Assembly (NCBI RefSeq): GCF_002797715.1
Contig: NZ_PGFF01000001.1
Span: 434,001-498,000, forward strand
Direction of reading: 5' to 3'
Length of the DNA: 64,000 bases
Origin: Diaminobutyricimonas aerilata
GTDB lineage: Bacteria; Actinomycetota; Actinomycetes; Actinomycetales; Microbacteriaceae
In this document: positions 33,414-43,002 of the stretch, piece by piece
Layout: each line of letters opens with the position of its first letter
Numbering within the stretch: the first letter of the stretch is position 1
Notes under the pieces: model-generated
What the model was told of the DNA's origin: nothing
Databases searched by the model: none
Seen by the model: the letters and a program-made list of their open reading frames with translations, nothing else
Translations under genes and position numbers: made by a program

Positions 33414-34664
33414 TCATCCCCACTCGGCCGGATCGGCACCCCAGGCACGCGGCGGGAAGGCGAAGTCGTCCGGGCCGAGCGCGGGCCGGGGATATTCGAG
33501 GTCGCCGTGGCGCACGGTCGTCGGAGTGAACCGCGCCTGCTCCGTCGCAACGCGCGGCATTCGCAGCAGCTCGTGCGCGAGGCGCGCGAGGGACACCTGC
33601 ACGCGCCAGCCGCCCCCCTCCCGTTCGCGACGACGGAGCGCCGCGGCCACGCCGCCGGCGAGCAGGTAGCCCGCCGAGTGGTCGAGCGCCTGGGCGGGCA
33701 GAGCGCCGGGCGTCCGGCCGTCCGCCGACTCGGCGACGGCGATCCCCGTCGCCGCCTGCACGATGCTGTCGAAGCCGCGGCGGTGCGCCCACGGCCCGTG
33801 TGCGCCCCAGGCGCTGATGCTCGCCACGACGAGCGACGGATGCCGCCGGGCGAGCGCCTCCAGGTCGAGTGTCCCTGGGCGGTAGCCGTGCACGAGCACG
33901 TCCGCCTCGGCGAGCAGTTCGGCGAACCGGGCCGAGCGCACATCGAGCACCGTGGTGCGCTTGCCGGCCCCCGTGTCCTGATGCTGCCACTCGATCTCGG
34001 GGATGGTCGGCGGGTCGACCCGCAGCACGTCGGCACCCCACAGGGCGAGCGTGCGGGTGGCGACCGGTCCGGCCAGCACGCGGGTGAGATCGAGGATGCG
34101 CGGGCGGGACGAGTCGTGCGCGGCGGCGTCGCCGGTGCGTTCGAAGCCGAGCAGTGGCGTCGCGTCGACGGCGGGCGCTTGCTCCTCAGCGAGCCACTCG
34201 GACTCGGTGCGGACGGCGGCCGCCACGCCGCCCGCGGCGGTGATGCGTTGCTCGGCCTCGCTGGCCGGCAGCCCCGAGAGCCGGCGACGCAGGTCGTCCA
34301 CACCGGAGTCCGGCCGCAGGTCGAGGGCCTCGAGCAGTCGATCGCGATGGTGCGGGTAGTTCGCGTGCGTTCGCATCCATCCGTCGGCGGCCGGATGGAA
34401 GCCCGACAGCGGCGCCCACGCGCCGGGCTTCTCGCCATTCCGGCGGAAGTGCCGTTCGCTCGTGACCGCTGTCGCGATGCGTTCCGGGTCGAGGGTGCTG
34501 GCGGCCCGCGTGCCACTCCACTCGTCGAGGCACAGCGCGGCGAAGCTGACCGCCTCGCCGACGAGCCGCCCGGATGGCAGCCGTCCGCCGAGCGGCGCGA
34601 TGGGTGCCTCGACGTCGGTCGCCGGTGCGCCGATCGCGTGGCGGGCGGCATCGAGCAGTGACAT
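33414..34664 (-). CDS. CoA transferase family III (CaiB/BaiF-like)
   Basis: 416-residue protein of the class III CoA-transferase family, which moves CoA between acyl groups. The family strand and loop SRPRILDLTRVLAGPVATRTLALWGADVLRVD, VLVHGYRPGTLDLEAL and ISAWGAHGPWAHRRGFDSIVQAATG are seen in the C-terminal half; the N-terminal half is more divergent. ATG 34664 is used because a TAGCGT -10 box is exactly 6 nt upstream (leaderless); GTG 34670 is the alternative. No partner genes suggest the acyl substrate. Confidence 0.85.
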   Translation of the reverse strand: MSLLDAARHAIGAPATDVEAPIAPLGGRLPSGRLVGEAVSFAALCLDEWSGTRAASTLDPERIATAVTSERHFRRNGEKPGAWAPLSGFHPAADGWMRTHANYPHHRDRLLEALDLRPDSGVDDLRRRLSGLPASEAEQRITAAGGVAAAVRTESEWLAEEQAPAVDATPLLGFERTGDAAAHDSSRPRILDLTRVLAGPVATRTLALWGADVLRVDPPTIPEIEWQHQDTGAGKRTTVLDVRSARFAELLAEADVLVHGYRPGTLDLEALARRHPSLVVASISAWGAHGPWAHRRGFDSIVQAATGIAVAESADGRTPGALPAQALDHSAGYLLAGGVAAALRRREREGGGWRVQVSLARLAHELLRMPRVATEQARFTPTTVRHGDLEYPRPALGPDDFAFPPRAWGADPAEWG

Positions 34665-34781
34665 GCGCACACGCTAGAGCTTCACGGCCCGGACGGGCAG
34701 GTCCAGTGACGCCGCGGTGGCCGCGCTGACCGGTCCCCGCGGCACCGTACGCTCGAGACGGAACCCCGACGAAAGGCCCCG

Positions 34782-35240
34782 ATGTCCCCGCGCGCGCTCT
34801 TCCGCACCTTCGCGATCGCCGAGGCGGTGACATGGGCTCTGCTGATCGCCGGCATGCTGCAGAAGTACGTCTTCCACGGCGGCGGATGGGGAGTGTCGAT
34901 CGGAGGCGCGCTGCACGGCTTCGTCTTCCTCGGATTCGCGGCCGTCGTGCTGCTCGTCGCGCTCAATCAACGCTGGAGCGTCGGACTCACGTTGCTCGCG
35001 TGGGCGAGCGCAGTCGTGCCGTTCGCGTCGATCCCCGCGGAGATCGCACTCGATCGCTCCGGGCGGCTGGCCGGGGGATGGCGCCGCGAGGCGACGGCCG
35101 ACCCGCGGGACGCCCATCCGCTCGACCGCTGGCTGCGCTGGTGGCTCAACCGGCCCGTGCTGCTCGCCGTCGTGCTCGGTGCGGTGCTCGTCGCCGTGTT
35201 CGTCGCCCTGCTCATCGGCGGACCACCCGGCACGGAGTGA
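34782..35240 (+). CDS. DUF3817 membrane protein
   Basis: 152-residue membrane protein of the DUF3817 family (integral membrane proteins widespread in actinobacteria). Four helices: about residues 7-27, 40-62, 67-88 and 130-148. ALHGFVFLGFAAVVLLVA is the most conserved segment. Start ATG 34782 follows GAAAGG. Family function unknown. Confidence 0.8.
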   Translation: MSPRALFRTFAIAEAVTWALLIAGMLQKYVFHGGGWGVSIGGALHGFVFLGFAAVVLLVALNQRWSVGLTLLAWASAVVPFASIPAEIALDRSGRLAGGWRREATADPRDAHPLDRWLRWWLNRPVLLAVVLGAVLVAVFVALLIGGPPGTE

Positions 35241-35250
35241 CCCGCGCCGG

Positions 35251-35544
35251 TCAGTCGACCATCGGCACGATCCGGATGTCGCGCGTCGCTCCGCCGTCAA
35301 GGGCGCGCAGCGCCTGCTGGTACCCCTCGCTCTCGTACGCGGCGATCGCCTGCTCCACCGACGGGAACTCGATCACCGACGTGCGCTCCAGGCTGCCAGC
35401 CTCGAACGCCGCCGCGGGCAGGCCGCGAGCGAGGAACCGTCCCCCGTGCGCGGCCATGACGTCGCCGGCGAGCGCGGCGTAGCGCGCCACCTTCTCCTGG
35501 TCGCGAATCGTGCGGAACGTGTTCACCCAGAGCGCCTTCGGCAT
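35251..35544 (-). CDS. DUF1330 family protein
   Basis: 97-residue alpha/beta barrel-type protein. DUF1330 features are the initial strand KALWVNTFRTI, YAALAGDVMAAHGGRFLARG, the SVIEFPSVEQAIAAYESEGYQ segment and the C-terminal IRIVPMVD. Start ATG 35544. The family is dimeric, related to Dabb-type proteins, with no assigned reaction. It is convergent with the DUF3817 gene. Confidence 0.82.
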   Translation of the reverse strand: MPKALWVNTFRTIRDQEKVARYAALAGDVMAAHGGRFLARGLPAAAFEAGSLERTSVIEFPSVEQAIAAYESEGYQQALRALDGGATRDIRIVPMVD

Positions 35545-35659
35545 GAGCCCAGTCTGCACCGGACCGGTGTGCCCCGGGCATCCGGACCTCACACTCCCGA
35601 TCCCCGCGTCGTCGGAGTGGCGGGCGGCACCTCCGCCGCCCGTGAGAAGGAGAAGACGG

Positions 35660-36106
35660 ATGTCGCACATCAACATCGGCAAGCAGTTCCCCGGCGCGTA
35701 CCAGGCGATGCTCGCCCTCGACGCCCAGACGGAGGTCGCGATCCGGGAGGCCGGGCTTCCGCCCCTGCTCGCGGACCTCGTGAAGATCCGCGCATCGCAG
35801 CTGAACGGATGCGCGTACTGCCTGCGGATGCACACGCGCGTCGCCCTCGAGCACGGGGAGACCGCCGATCGACTCGCCGTGCTCGCCGCCTGGTGGGAGT
35901 CGCAGTACTTCACGCCCGCCGAGCGGGCTGCGCTGCGGATCGCCGAAGGGGTGACCCGCATCGCCGAGTCCCGCGACCTGGCGAGTGAGCCCGACACCGA
36001 GCAGGCGCTCGACGATCGACAGATCGCGGCGGTGACGTGGCTCGCCATCGCGATCAACGGCTGGAACCGCGTCGCCGTGTCGAGCCACTACCCGGTCGCT
36101 CCCTGA
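35660..36106 (+). CDS. Carboxymuconolactone decarboxylase family protein (AhpD-like)
   Basis: 148-residue all-helical protein. The redox motif CAYCLRMHT (CxxC followed by H) places it in the AhpD-like alkylhydroperoxidase group rather than the true decarboxylases. GAGAAGGAGAAG lies before ATG 35660. It probably reduces hydroperoxides in the cytoplasm using its two cysteines; the electron donor is not evident. Confidence 0.88.
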   Translation: MSHINIGKQFPGAYQAMLALDAQTEVAIREAGLPPLLADLVKIRASQLNGCAYCLRMHTRVALEHGETADRLAVLAAWWESQYFTPAERAALRIAEGVTRIAESRDLASEPDTEQALDDRQIAAVTWLAIAINGWNRVAVSSHYPVAP

Positions 36107-36111
36107 CGCGC

Positions 36112-36417
36112 TCAGCGGGAATCGTCGAGCACGCGGCCGAACCACGCGGCGAGCAGAAGCGCCATGCTCACGGCGCCGCCCGCCACTGCCGCGCGCTCCC
36201 CGCGGCCATGCACGCCGGAGCGCAGGAGCACGGCGCCGGCGAGCGCGTTCGCGGCGCTCCAGATCACGTTCGTCGTCGGAGCCGACAGTCCGCGGCCGGG
36301 CGGATGCGCGAGGGGGGACGGGAAGCGGCGACCCTGCACCCCGCTCACGCCGTGCGGCACCGCGTTGACCAGCAAGGCACCGGCGATCACGCGGGACACG
36401 AGGCGCGCTGACGACAT
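36112..36417 (-). CDS. Small membrane protein, unknown
   Basis: 101-residue protein with three hydrophobic segments (about residues 8-25, 45-65 and 75-93) and few charged residues. I do not recognise a family with certainty. VSRVIAGALLVNAVPHGVSGVQG followed by GGA-rich turns suggests a small integral membrane protein. ATG 36417 is the likely start. It is convergent with the AhpD-like gene, 5 nt away. Confidence 0.6.
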   Translation of the reverse strand: MSSARLVSRVIAGALLVNAVPHGVSGVQGRRFPSPLAHPPGRGLSAPTTNVIWSAANALAGAVLLRSGVHGRGERAAVAGGAVSMALLLAAWFGRVLDDSR

Positions 36418-36632
36418 CGCCGGCCTCCGATCGCAGGGGTGGGCGGCCATGCTAGACCGCCCACCCGGGGCAAGCGCGATGAACCTGTGCGCGAGCCTCG
36501 TGCCAGCCGGGAGGACGCTCCCGACTTCCGGGTGTCCGGCATCGCCGGGGTAAGCACGGCGGTAGCGCGCCGCCCCCGGCGCGCCGGCGACGACGAATCC
36601 CCCCGTCGGAGCCACCCCGAGAGAGGACGACG

Positions 36633-37727
36633 GTGTCCGCAGGTTCCCGCGCGCAGAACGCCAAGAGGCGCCGTCGAGCGACGCTCGCGGCGCGGGTGTC
36701 GAGCGAGTTCGGGATCGACGTGCGCAGCGTCGACCCGGTGGCCGGCGGATACGACAGCCACGCCCGCGTGTGGCGTGGAGCGGGTGCCGACGGTCGTTCC
36801 TGGAGCATCAAGGAGAGCGTGCGCGACACCCGGTTCGGCCTGGCGCTCGCCGCGGGCCTGGGCGAAGCGGGCGTGATCGGCGTCAGCGCACCGCGACGCT
36901 CGCGCACCGGTGAGCCGTGGAGCGTGCGCGACGGCGTGTTCCTCTCGGTGGCGCCCTGGGTGGATGGCGTGGACGCCGTGGCGGACGAGGCCGAACCGAT
37001 GCGCTGGCACGAGTTCGGCGCCACGCTGCGCGCCGTGCACGAGTCGCCGTCGCCGCCGACCGTCCGACCCGCCCGTCGTGGCATCCGACGCGGCGTGCAA
37101 TCACCCGCCGCGCTCCTCGCCGGGGTCGACGCGCGCGTGCGCGAGACCGCGCGGCCCGCGGCGGATGCGGAGGACACCGTGGTGCACGCGCTCGGCCTCT
37201 GGCGCGAGCACCGCGACCGGTTCGTCGCGCTCGCGGAACTCGAGCGTCGACTGAAACGGGAGCGGGTGCACTCGCGGCGCGTGCCGCTGCACGGCGACCC
37301 GCACACCGGCAACGTCATCGTCGCCCCGGACGGGCGCCCGTGGCTGATCGACTTCGACGAGGCGACGACCGCGCCGCGCGAGGTCGACCTCATGCTCATC
37401 GAACTCGGCGTCATCTTCAGCAGACCGGTGACCGACACGCAACGGGCCGCGTTCCGTTCGGGCTACGGCGCCGACGCGGTGATCGACGAGTCGCGCATCG
37501 TGCGTTTCGGATGCGTGCGCGCCGTCGAAGACCTCGCCGCGACGATGCACCAACTGCTCGACGGACCCGCCGATCGTCGCTCCGGCGACCTGCGCATCCT
37601 GCAGGGCCTGCTCGGCGGCGACGGGCTCGCCGCGCTCGTCGAGCGCCGCATCGCCGGCGAACGGCCCGCCGGTTCCTCTCCCACCCCGCCCCGGGCAGTC
37701 CACGAATCACGCGAAGGAACACCATGA
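36633..37727 (+). CDS. Phosphotransferase family protein (APH-like kinase)
   Basis: 364-residue kinase-like protein of the aminoglycoside phosphotransferase fold. The catalytic loop is LHGDPHTGNVIV and the metal-binding motif is WLIDFDEAT; a GG-containing N-terminal lobe precedes them. The gene overlaps the next gene by 4 nt (ATGA), which carries a sugar-binding lipoprotein, so it is probably the first gene of a kinase-importer operon. That context suggests phosphorylation of the imported sugar or sugar-like solute rather than antibiotic resistance (inference). GTG 36633 is the start, after GAGAGGACGA. Confidence 0.82.
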   Translation: MSAGSRAQNAKRRRRATLAARVSSEFGIDVRSVDPVAGGYDSHARVWRGAGADGRSWSIKESVRDTRFGLALAAGLGEAGVIGVSAPRRSRTGEPWSVRDGVFLSVAPWVDGVDAVADEAEPMRWHEFGATLRAVHESPSPPTVRPARRGIRRGVQSPAALLAGVDARVRETARPAADAEDTVVHALGLWREHRDRFVALAELERRLKRERVHSRRVPLHGDPHTGNVIVAPDGRPWLIDFDEATTAPREVDLMLIELGVIFSRPVTDTQRAAFRSGYGADAVIDESRIVRFGCVRAVEDLAATMHQLLDGPADRRSGDLRILQGLLGGDGLAALVERRIAGERPAGSSPTPPRAVHESREGTP

Positions 37728-39016
37728 CACACAGAAGATCGACCCTGCCCGTCGCCGCGGGCGTCATCCTGGCGGTCGCCCTCACCGGCTGCAGCGGTTT
37801 CGGCGGCGGAGGTGACGACGAGTCGGAGCCCGGCTCGCTCACCTTCACCACGTGGGCCAGCGAGTCGGAGCAAGCGGCGTTCGAGGAGCTCATCGCCGAG
37901 TTCGAGAGCAGCCACGAGGGCGCGAGCGTCGAGCTCAACGTCGTGCCGTACGACCAGATGTTCAGCAACATCGACGCCCAGCTCAGTTCCGGTGAGGCGC
38001 CCGACGTGTTCCGCGTGGACTACGGCAACCTCGGCGTCTACTCCAGCCAGGAGCAGCTGCTCGACCTGAGCGACTATGTGACCGAGGAGGAGGCCGACGC
38101 CTTCACCCCCGCCTTCTGGGAGGCCGTGTCGTACGACGGGGTGCCTTATGGCGTGCCCCACCAGACCGACGTGTCGGCGCTGCTCCTGAACCTGCCGCTC
38201 ATGGAGGCCGCCGGCATCACCGACATCCCGACCACACTCGAGGACGCGTGGACCTGGGAGGAGTTCGCCGACGTCGCGGCCCGGTTGCGGGCGTCGCTGC
38301 CGGCCGAGCAGTACCCGTTCGTGTACAACTGGCAGCTCGGCGGCACGCCCCGCTGGCTCAGCTGGGTGTTCCAGGCCGACGGCGCCCTGCTCGAGGACGA
38401 CGGCACGACCCCGGCAATCGATTCGCCCGAGGCGGCGAAGGCGCTCGACTTCACGAAGAGCTTCTTCGACAACGGATGGGTACCGCCGACGAGCTCGGTG
38501 AAATCCGCGACCTACGCGGACGCGTTCTTCACCGAAGGCACCGTGGCGATGGCGTTCGCCGGATCGTTCCTCGTTCCCGACATCGACAACCTCGCCGACT
38601 TCGAGTGGACCGCCACCCCGATGCCGGTCGACGAGCGCGGAGCGACCGACCTCGGAGGCAACGCGCTCGTCGCCACGGCGGAGACCGACGAGGCCGACCT
38701 CGCGGTCGAGTTCCTCGAGTTCATGGCGTCACCGCAGAACATGACGGCGTTCTGTGCGGCGACGAACGAACTGCCGACCCGCGTCGACATCGATCCCGCC
38801 GACATCCGGTTCGCCGTGCGTCCCGACGTCATGCCCGTCTTCGTCGAGCAGGCGACGACCATCCAGCCCTCGGATGTGAAGCAGTTGACCTCGCCGTACC
38901 TCGCCGAGATCGCGGTGGGCATGCAGGACCAGCTCGAGCAGGCGTTCGTGAGCGGGCAGGGAACCGACGAGACGCTCGCCGGCATCGCCGCAGCCGTCGA
39001 GCAGGCGACCGACTGA
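37724..39016 (+). CDS. Sugar ABC transporter, solute-binding lipoprotein
   Basis: 430-residue lipoprotein with a signal peptide and lipobox LTGC (acylated cysteine at residue 23), a Gly-rich linker, then a family 1 extracellular sugar-binding fold (LTFTTWASESEQAAFEELI ... PDVFRVDYGNLGVYSSQ ... MAFAGSFLVPDI). A second sugar importer distinct from the maltodextrin one. Its ATG overlaps the kinase gene, and its stop overlaps the first permease, so the three are coupled. Ligand unknown. Confidence 0.9.
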   Translation: MTHRRSTLPVAAGVILAVALTGCSGFGGGGDDESEPGSLTFTTWASESEQAAFEELIAEFESSHEGASVELNVVPYDQMFSNIDAQLSSGEAPDVFRVDYGNLGVYSSQEQLLDLSDYVTEEEADAFTPAFWEAVSYDGVPYGVPHQTDVSALLLNLPLMEAAGITDIPTTLEDAWTWEEFADVAARLRASLPAEQYPFVYNWQLGGTPRWLSWVFQADGALLEDDGTTPAIDSPEAAKALDFTKSFFDNGWVPPTSSVKSATYADAFFTEGTVAMAFAGSFLVPDIDNLADFEWTATPMPVDERGATDLGGNALVATAETDEADLAVEFLEFMASPQNMTAFCAATNELPTRVDIDPADIRFAVRPDVMPVFVEQATTIQPSDVKQLTSPYLAEIAVGMQDQLEQAFVSGQGTDETLAGIAAAVEQATD

Positions 39017-39942
39017 TGACGGCGCTTCCCGTCCGTCGCCTGGCGGGGGCTCCGCTCCCCACCCGGCGTCATGGCCGGTGGCGCGATGTCGCCGCCGGAT
39101 ACGGCTTCCTTGCGCCCAACATGCTGCTGATGGCGCTGTTCCTCTTCGTGCCCATCGTGTGGGCCGTGCAGCTGTCGTTCCAGCAGACGAAGGGGTTCGG
39201 AGACCCGGAATGGGTCGGCGTCGACAACTACGCGCGGATGGTCGCGGATCCGGTGTTCTGGCAGAGCCTCGGAAACACGCTGCTCTTCACCGCCGTCACC
39301 GTGCCGGTCGAGCTTGCGGCGGGCCTCGGGCTCGCCGTGCTGCTCAACTCGGTGCTGCCGGCGAAGAGCCTGTTCCGCACGGTGATCGTGCTCCCGCTGG
39401 TCATCTCGGGGGTCGCCTCCGGCATGATCGCGGTCACCATCTTCAGCGAGTCCTCCGGCGTCGTGAACAAGGTGCTCGCCGCGGTCGGACTCTCGCCGGT
39501 CGGGTGGCAGTCGGAGGGCGCGCCGGCGATGGTGTCGGTCATGCTCACGGCCATCTGGCTGCGGGTGGGGTTCAACATGGTGATCTATCTCGCCGGGCTG
39601 CAGAACATCTCGCCGGAGCTGTACGAAGCGGCCCGCATCGACGGTGCGCGCGGCGGGCAGCAGTTCCGTTCCATCACGGTGCCGCTCGTCGGGCCGTCGA
39701 CGTTCTTCCTGCTCATCATGAACGTGATCTCGTCGTTCCAGGTGTTCGACATCGTCTTCGTCATGACCGGGGGCGGCCCCGGCTTCGCGACATCCGTTCT
39801 CGGCACCTACGCCTACCGCAACGGCTTCCAGATCCGCGAGCAGGGCTACGGCGCCGCGCTCGGCGTCGTCATCCTGCTCGTCACTCTCGTGTTCACGTAC
39901 GTGCAGTGGCGCACGAGCCGCACCCGCGACCTGGTCGAGTAG
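39016..39942 (+). CDS. Sugar ABC transporter permease 1
   Basis: 308-residue permease with six helices (first at about 28-50) and the EAA loop YEAARIDGARGGQQFRSITVP. The gene overlaps the binding-protein stop (TGATG). No large extracytoplasmic insert, unlike the MalF-like protein at 30499. It would pair with the permease 10 nt downstream. Confidence 0.92.
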   Translation: MTALPVRRLAGAPLPTRRHGRWRDVAAGYGFLAPNMLLMALFLFVPIVWAVQLSFQQTKGFGDPEWVGVDNYARMVADPVFWQSLGNTLLFTAVTVPVELAAGLGLAVLLNSVLPAKSLFRTVIVLPLVISGVASGMIAVTIFSESSGVVNKVLAAVGLSPVGWQSEGAPAMVSVMLTAIWLRVGFNMVIYLAGLQNISPELYEAARIDGARGGQQFRSITVPLVGPSTFFLLIMNVISSFQVFDIVFVMTGGGPGFATSVLGTYAYRNGFQIREQGYGAALGVVILLVTLVFTYVQWRTSRTRDLVE

Positions 39943-39951
39943 GGCCCCACG

Positions 39952-40836
39952 ATGACCACGTCCACACTCCGGCGGAGCATCCGCGTCTCCGCACCCCGCC
40001 GGCGCGGGGCGCGTTCGGGCTCGCGGGCGGGGTACCTCCTGCGGCTGCTGCTCGCGGTGCTCGCCTCCGCCATCGTGTTCTTCCCGCTCTACTGGATGCT
40101 CGTCATCGCGTTCTCGCCACGCGGCGACGTGTTCGAGGCCGGCGAGCTGCGGTTGTGGCCGAGCGCCTTCAGCGTGGAGAACTTCGTCACGGTCTTCGAC
40201 CGGTTCCCCGTCGCGGAGTGGTTCGGCAACTCGCTCGTGATCGGCGCGTTCGTCACGGTGTTCACCGTGGTGCTCAACCTCATGGCCGGGTACGCCTTCG
40301 CGCGCATCCGCTTCCCGGGACGGAACCTGCTGTTCCTCCTCGCCCTCGCCACGATGATGATCCCGGTGCAGGCGATCATGGTGGCGCAGTTCCGGCTCGT
40401 CACCGGGCTCGAGATCTACGGCACCTACTGGTCGGTGATCCTGCCGGGCGCGGCCGCCGCGTTCGGCATCTTCCTCGCCCGGCAGTTCTTCCTGTCCATC
40501 CCGCAGGAGCTGATCGAGGCGGCCCGCATCGACGGGGCCGGGCACCTCCGCGTCTTCCTGCAGGTGGTGTTGCCGCTCAGCAAGCCGCTCATCGCCGTGC
40601 TCACCCTGTTGACGTTGCTGGGCAGCTGGAACGACTTCGCCTGGCCGCTCATCGCGCTGAAGGACAACGAGCTGTTCACCCTGCCCATCGGGTTGCTCTA
40701 TCTCAAGGGGCAGTCGACGCCGGACTACAGCGCGAGCATGGCGCTCGCCCTCGTCTCGGTGCTGCCGATGGTGATCCTCTTCCTCGTCTTCCAGCGCTAC
40801 TTCGTGCAGGGCTTCGCGCGCAGCGGCATCCGTTGA
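39952..40836 (+). CDS. Sugar ABC transporter permease 2
   Basis: 294-residue permease with six helices and the EAA loop EAARIDGAGHLRVFLQVVLP. Highly basic N-terminus. It closes the kinase/binding-protein/permease operon; again no ATPase gene is present, so a shared ATPase must act with it (inference). It is convergent with the phosphoesterase gene. Confidence 0.92.
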   Translation: MTTSTLRRSIRVSAPRRRGARSGSRAGYLLRLLLAVLASAIVFFPLYWMLVIAFSPRGDVFEAGELRLWPSAFSVENFVTVFDRFPVAEWFGNSLVIGAFVTVFTVVLNLMAGYAFARIRFPGRNLLFLLALATMMIPVQAIMVAQFRLVTGLEIYGTYWSVILPGAAAAFGIFLARQFFLSIPQELIEAARIDGAGHLRVFLQVVLPLSKPLIAVLTLLTLLGSWNDFAWPLIALKDNELFTLPIGLLYLKGQSTPDYSASMALALVSVLPMVILFLVFQRYFVQGFARSGIR

Positions 40837-40846
40837 GCGGGAGTGC

Positions 40847-42799
40847 TCACGGTGTCGTGGCGAGGAGGTCGTCGACCGTCGCCACGACGGGAGCGTTGGT
40901 GGTGGAGCTGGACAGGTAGTAGGTGAGCCCGACGCCGCCAGGTGCCTGCAGAGCCGCGACGCTGTTCGTGACCGAGCGCAGCCATCCCGTCGGTTCGGCG
41001 GTGCCCGCCTCCCACACCTTCGCCTGCACGGTGGTGGGGGAGGTGCCGGTGACGCGGAGGCGCACCAGTAAGCGGTCGCCGGCGGTGAAGGTGACGCCCG
41101 GTGCGGTCGTCTGCGACTGGAGCACGACCTCCCCGCCCGTGGCGGTGAGCTGCTCGAGCGAGACGCCGACCGTTCCCGTCGCGCGCAGCTGCACCTTCGC
41201 CTGGTACCCGCCGGCGCCGACGATGCGCCGCCCGATGAGGGTGGCGTACACGCCGCCGCCGGTCGGGGGCTTGTCGACCGACAGCGTCGCCACGAGATCG
41301 GTGCTCGTCGACGACGGCTGGGTGAGGTACGCGCGGGCGCTCGAGCCGGCGGTCGGCAGACGGAACACCCCCCGCGTGCCGTCCACCGCGTAGTTCGCGG
41401 CGGTTCCGGTGACACTCCACGGTCCTCCGACCTCGGCCGAGCCGAGGCCGGTCGCGACGGTGCGTCCGAACGCGTCGGCGGCGATCGGGGGCGCACCCGC
41501 GACGACCGACACGGTGCGCGTGGCGCTCGCCGTCGCCCCGTCGTCGTCCGTGACGGTCAAGCGCACCGTCCGGTCGCCCGCGGTGGCGTAGCTGTGCTGC
41601 ACGGTCGCTCCGCTGGCGGTCGTGCCGTCGCCGAACTCCCACGCGTACCCCCTGATCGTGCCGTCCGCATCCGTCGACGCTGCTCCCGAGAAGCTGCAGG
41701 TGAGGCCGGCGCACGACGAGGTGAAGGATGCGGTCGGCGGCGCGTTCGGCGGCGGAGGTGCTCCGGGTCCGATCGTGACGGCGTCGGTGAACGTGCCGCC
41801 CGACGCCCGGCCGAACCGGGCTGACAGCGACTCGTCGGTGACGTCGACGAAGAGGGAGCCGAAGGTCGGGTTGGCGTTGAGCGCGGAGTAGGCGGCGACG
41901 TACCCCATCTCCGAATCGGAGAGGTTGGCGTTGCGCAGCGCGGTGCCGCCCGTGCCGACGGTCGCGAACGTCGTGCCGGCGCCCTTCGCCTGCTGCGCAT
42001 CCGTGTCGGCGAGGCATGCCGCGGTGAACGTGCCCGGTGTGATGGCGGGGCACCCGGCCGAGTGGGCGAGCTGGTGCGTGCGCTGGTAGAGGTGCTCGTG
42101 CCCGCTCAGCACGAGGTCGACGCGCTTGGAGACGAGCATGTTCACGAGTCCCGCACCGGGTCCGCACTGGTAGTCGCCGATCGAGAGGCACGGCATGTGC
42201 ATGCCCACGACCACCCACGGGATCGCGGCGGCGCGAGCCCCGTCGATGGCCGATGCCGTCCAGTCGTAGCGCGGAGTGCCGGGCGCGTACGACCACGTGC
42301 CGTCGGGGAACTGGAGGGCGGGGGAGATCATCACGAAACGCACGAGCGGGTCGGCGGCCGGAACGTCGACGTACCACTGCCGACCGTAGGTGCCGATCGC
42401 GCCCGGAAGCTGGTTGGGCAGGCACGCCGAGAAGTCGTTGATGTTGCCGTTCTGCCCGTTGCTCTCGTGGTTGCCGGCGATGAGCTCGAACGGGAACCCG
42501 GCGCCGACTCGGCTGGTGACGAAGTCGCACCACGCGGATTCGGCTCCGACGGCGCCGTAGGAGAGGTCCCCGAGAGCGAGGTGTAGCTCCGAATCGCTGT
42601 CGGCGATTCCGGTCATCACGGATGCGGCGGCGGTGCTCGCCGAGAAGTCGCCCGACGCCGAGAACGTGAGCGACGTCGCGGCCGGCTCGATGGCGGCCGG
42701 CTCGACCGCCGCGGGGGTGACCGCAGCGGGCACGGCGATGGCCGTGGCGAGCAGGCCCAGTCCGGCGAGGGCGGTCAGGGATCGGCCGACGACCTTCAT
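40847..42799 (-). CDS. Secreted metallophosphoesterase with PKD domain
   Basis: 650-residue exported protein. Signal peptide at 1-30, then a calcineurin-like phosphoesterase: GDFSAS, LALGDLSYGAVG, AGNHESNGQ, VGMHMPC and SGHEHLYQRTH supply the metal and phosphate ligands. Residues about 350-440 form a PKD domain (PPTASFTSSC ... YAWEFGDGTTASGATVQHSY). The C-terminal 200 residues are a beta-rich module, possibly a lectin/concanavalin-like binding domain. No sortase motif is visible. Likely acts outside the cell on phosphoesters, with the extra domains binding surface or polymer. ATG 42799. Confidence 0.85.
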   Translation of the reverse strand: MKVVGRSLTALAGLGLLATAIAVPAAVTPAAVEPAAIEPAATSLTFSASGDFSASTAAASVMTGIADSDSELHLALGDLSYGAVGAESAWCDFVTSRVGAGFPFELIAGNHESNGQNGNINDFSACLPNQLPGAIGTYGRQWYVDVPAADPLVRFVMISPALQFPDGTWSYAPGTPRYDWTASAIDGARAAAIPWVVVGMHMPCLSIGDYQCGPGAGLVNMLVSKRVDLVLSGHEHLYQRTHQLAHSAGCPAITPGTFTAACLADTDAQQAKGAGTTFATVGTGGTALRNANLSDSEMGYVAAYSALNANPTFGSLFVDVTDESLSARFGRASGGTFTDAVTIGPGAPPPPNAPPTASFTSSCAGLTCSFSGAASTDADGTIRGYAWEFGDGTTASGATVQHSYATAGDRTVRLTVTDDDGATASATRTVSVVAGAPPIAADAFGRTVATGLGSAEVGGPWSVTGTAANYAVDGTRGVFRLPTAGSSARAYLTQPSSTSTDLVATLSVDKPPTGGGVYATLIGRRIVGAGGYQAKVQLRATGTVGVSLEQLTATGGEVVLQSQTTAPGVTFTAGDRLLVRLRVTGTSPTTVQAKVWEAGTAEPTGWLRSVTNSVAALQAPGGVGLTYYLSSSTTNAPVVATVDDLLATTP

Positions 42800-42965
42800 G
42801 AGGGCACCTCCACCCCCGCGATCGGGAGCGGACGCGGAAGGCGCCGTCGCCCTCGCCGGGTGGGTCCGCGCGAACGTCGCGCGTGGTGCAGCAGAGGCTA
42901 CGCCGACCGCCGGCGGACGGTAAGTAGACGGTGCCGTCTGCGGTTCGGGCGGTCCCGCCCGCGGC

Positions 42966-42996
42966 TTGACTTTGACGTTGCGTCAACGCCGACGAT
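42966..42996 (+). promoter_or_regulatory. MerR-type promoter/operator, site 3
   Basis: -35 TTGACT (42966-42971), perfect dyad TTGACG-TTG-CGTCAA (42972-42986) and -10 GACGAT (42991-42996) with a 19-bp spacer. ATG of the VOC gene follows 6 nt later, a leaderless layout. Same architecture as sites at 638 and 3769, which suggests a shared MerR regulator. Confidence 0.7.
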
Positions 42997-43002
42997 CGAG
43001 TC

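Noticed and set aside
38512-41496. 994-codon open frame on the minus strand
   Set aside because: Antisense to the sugar importer and lacking any motif; compositional artefact.
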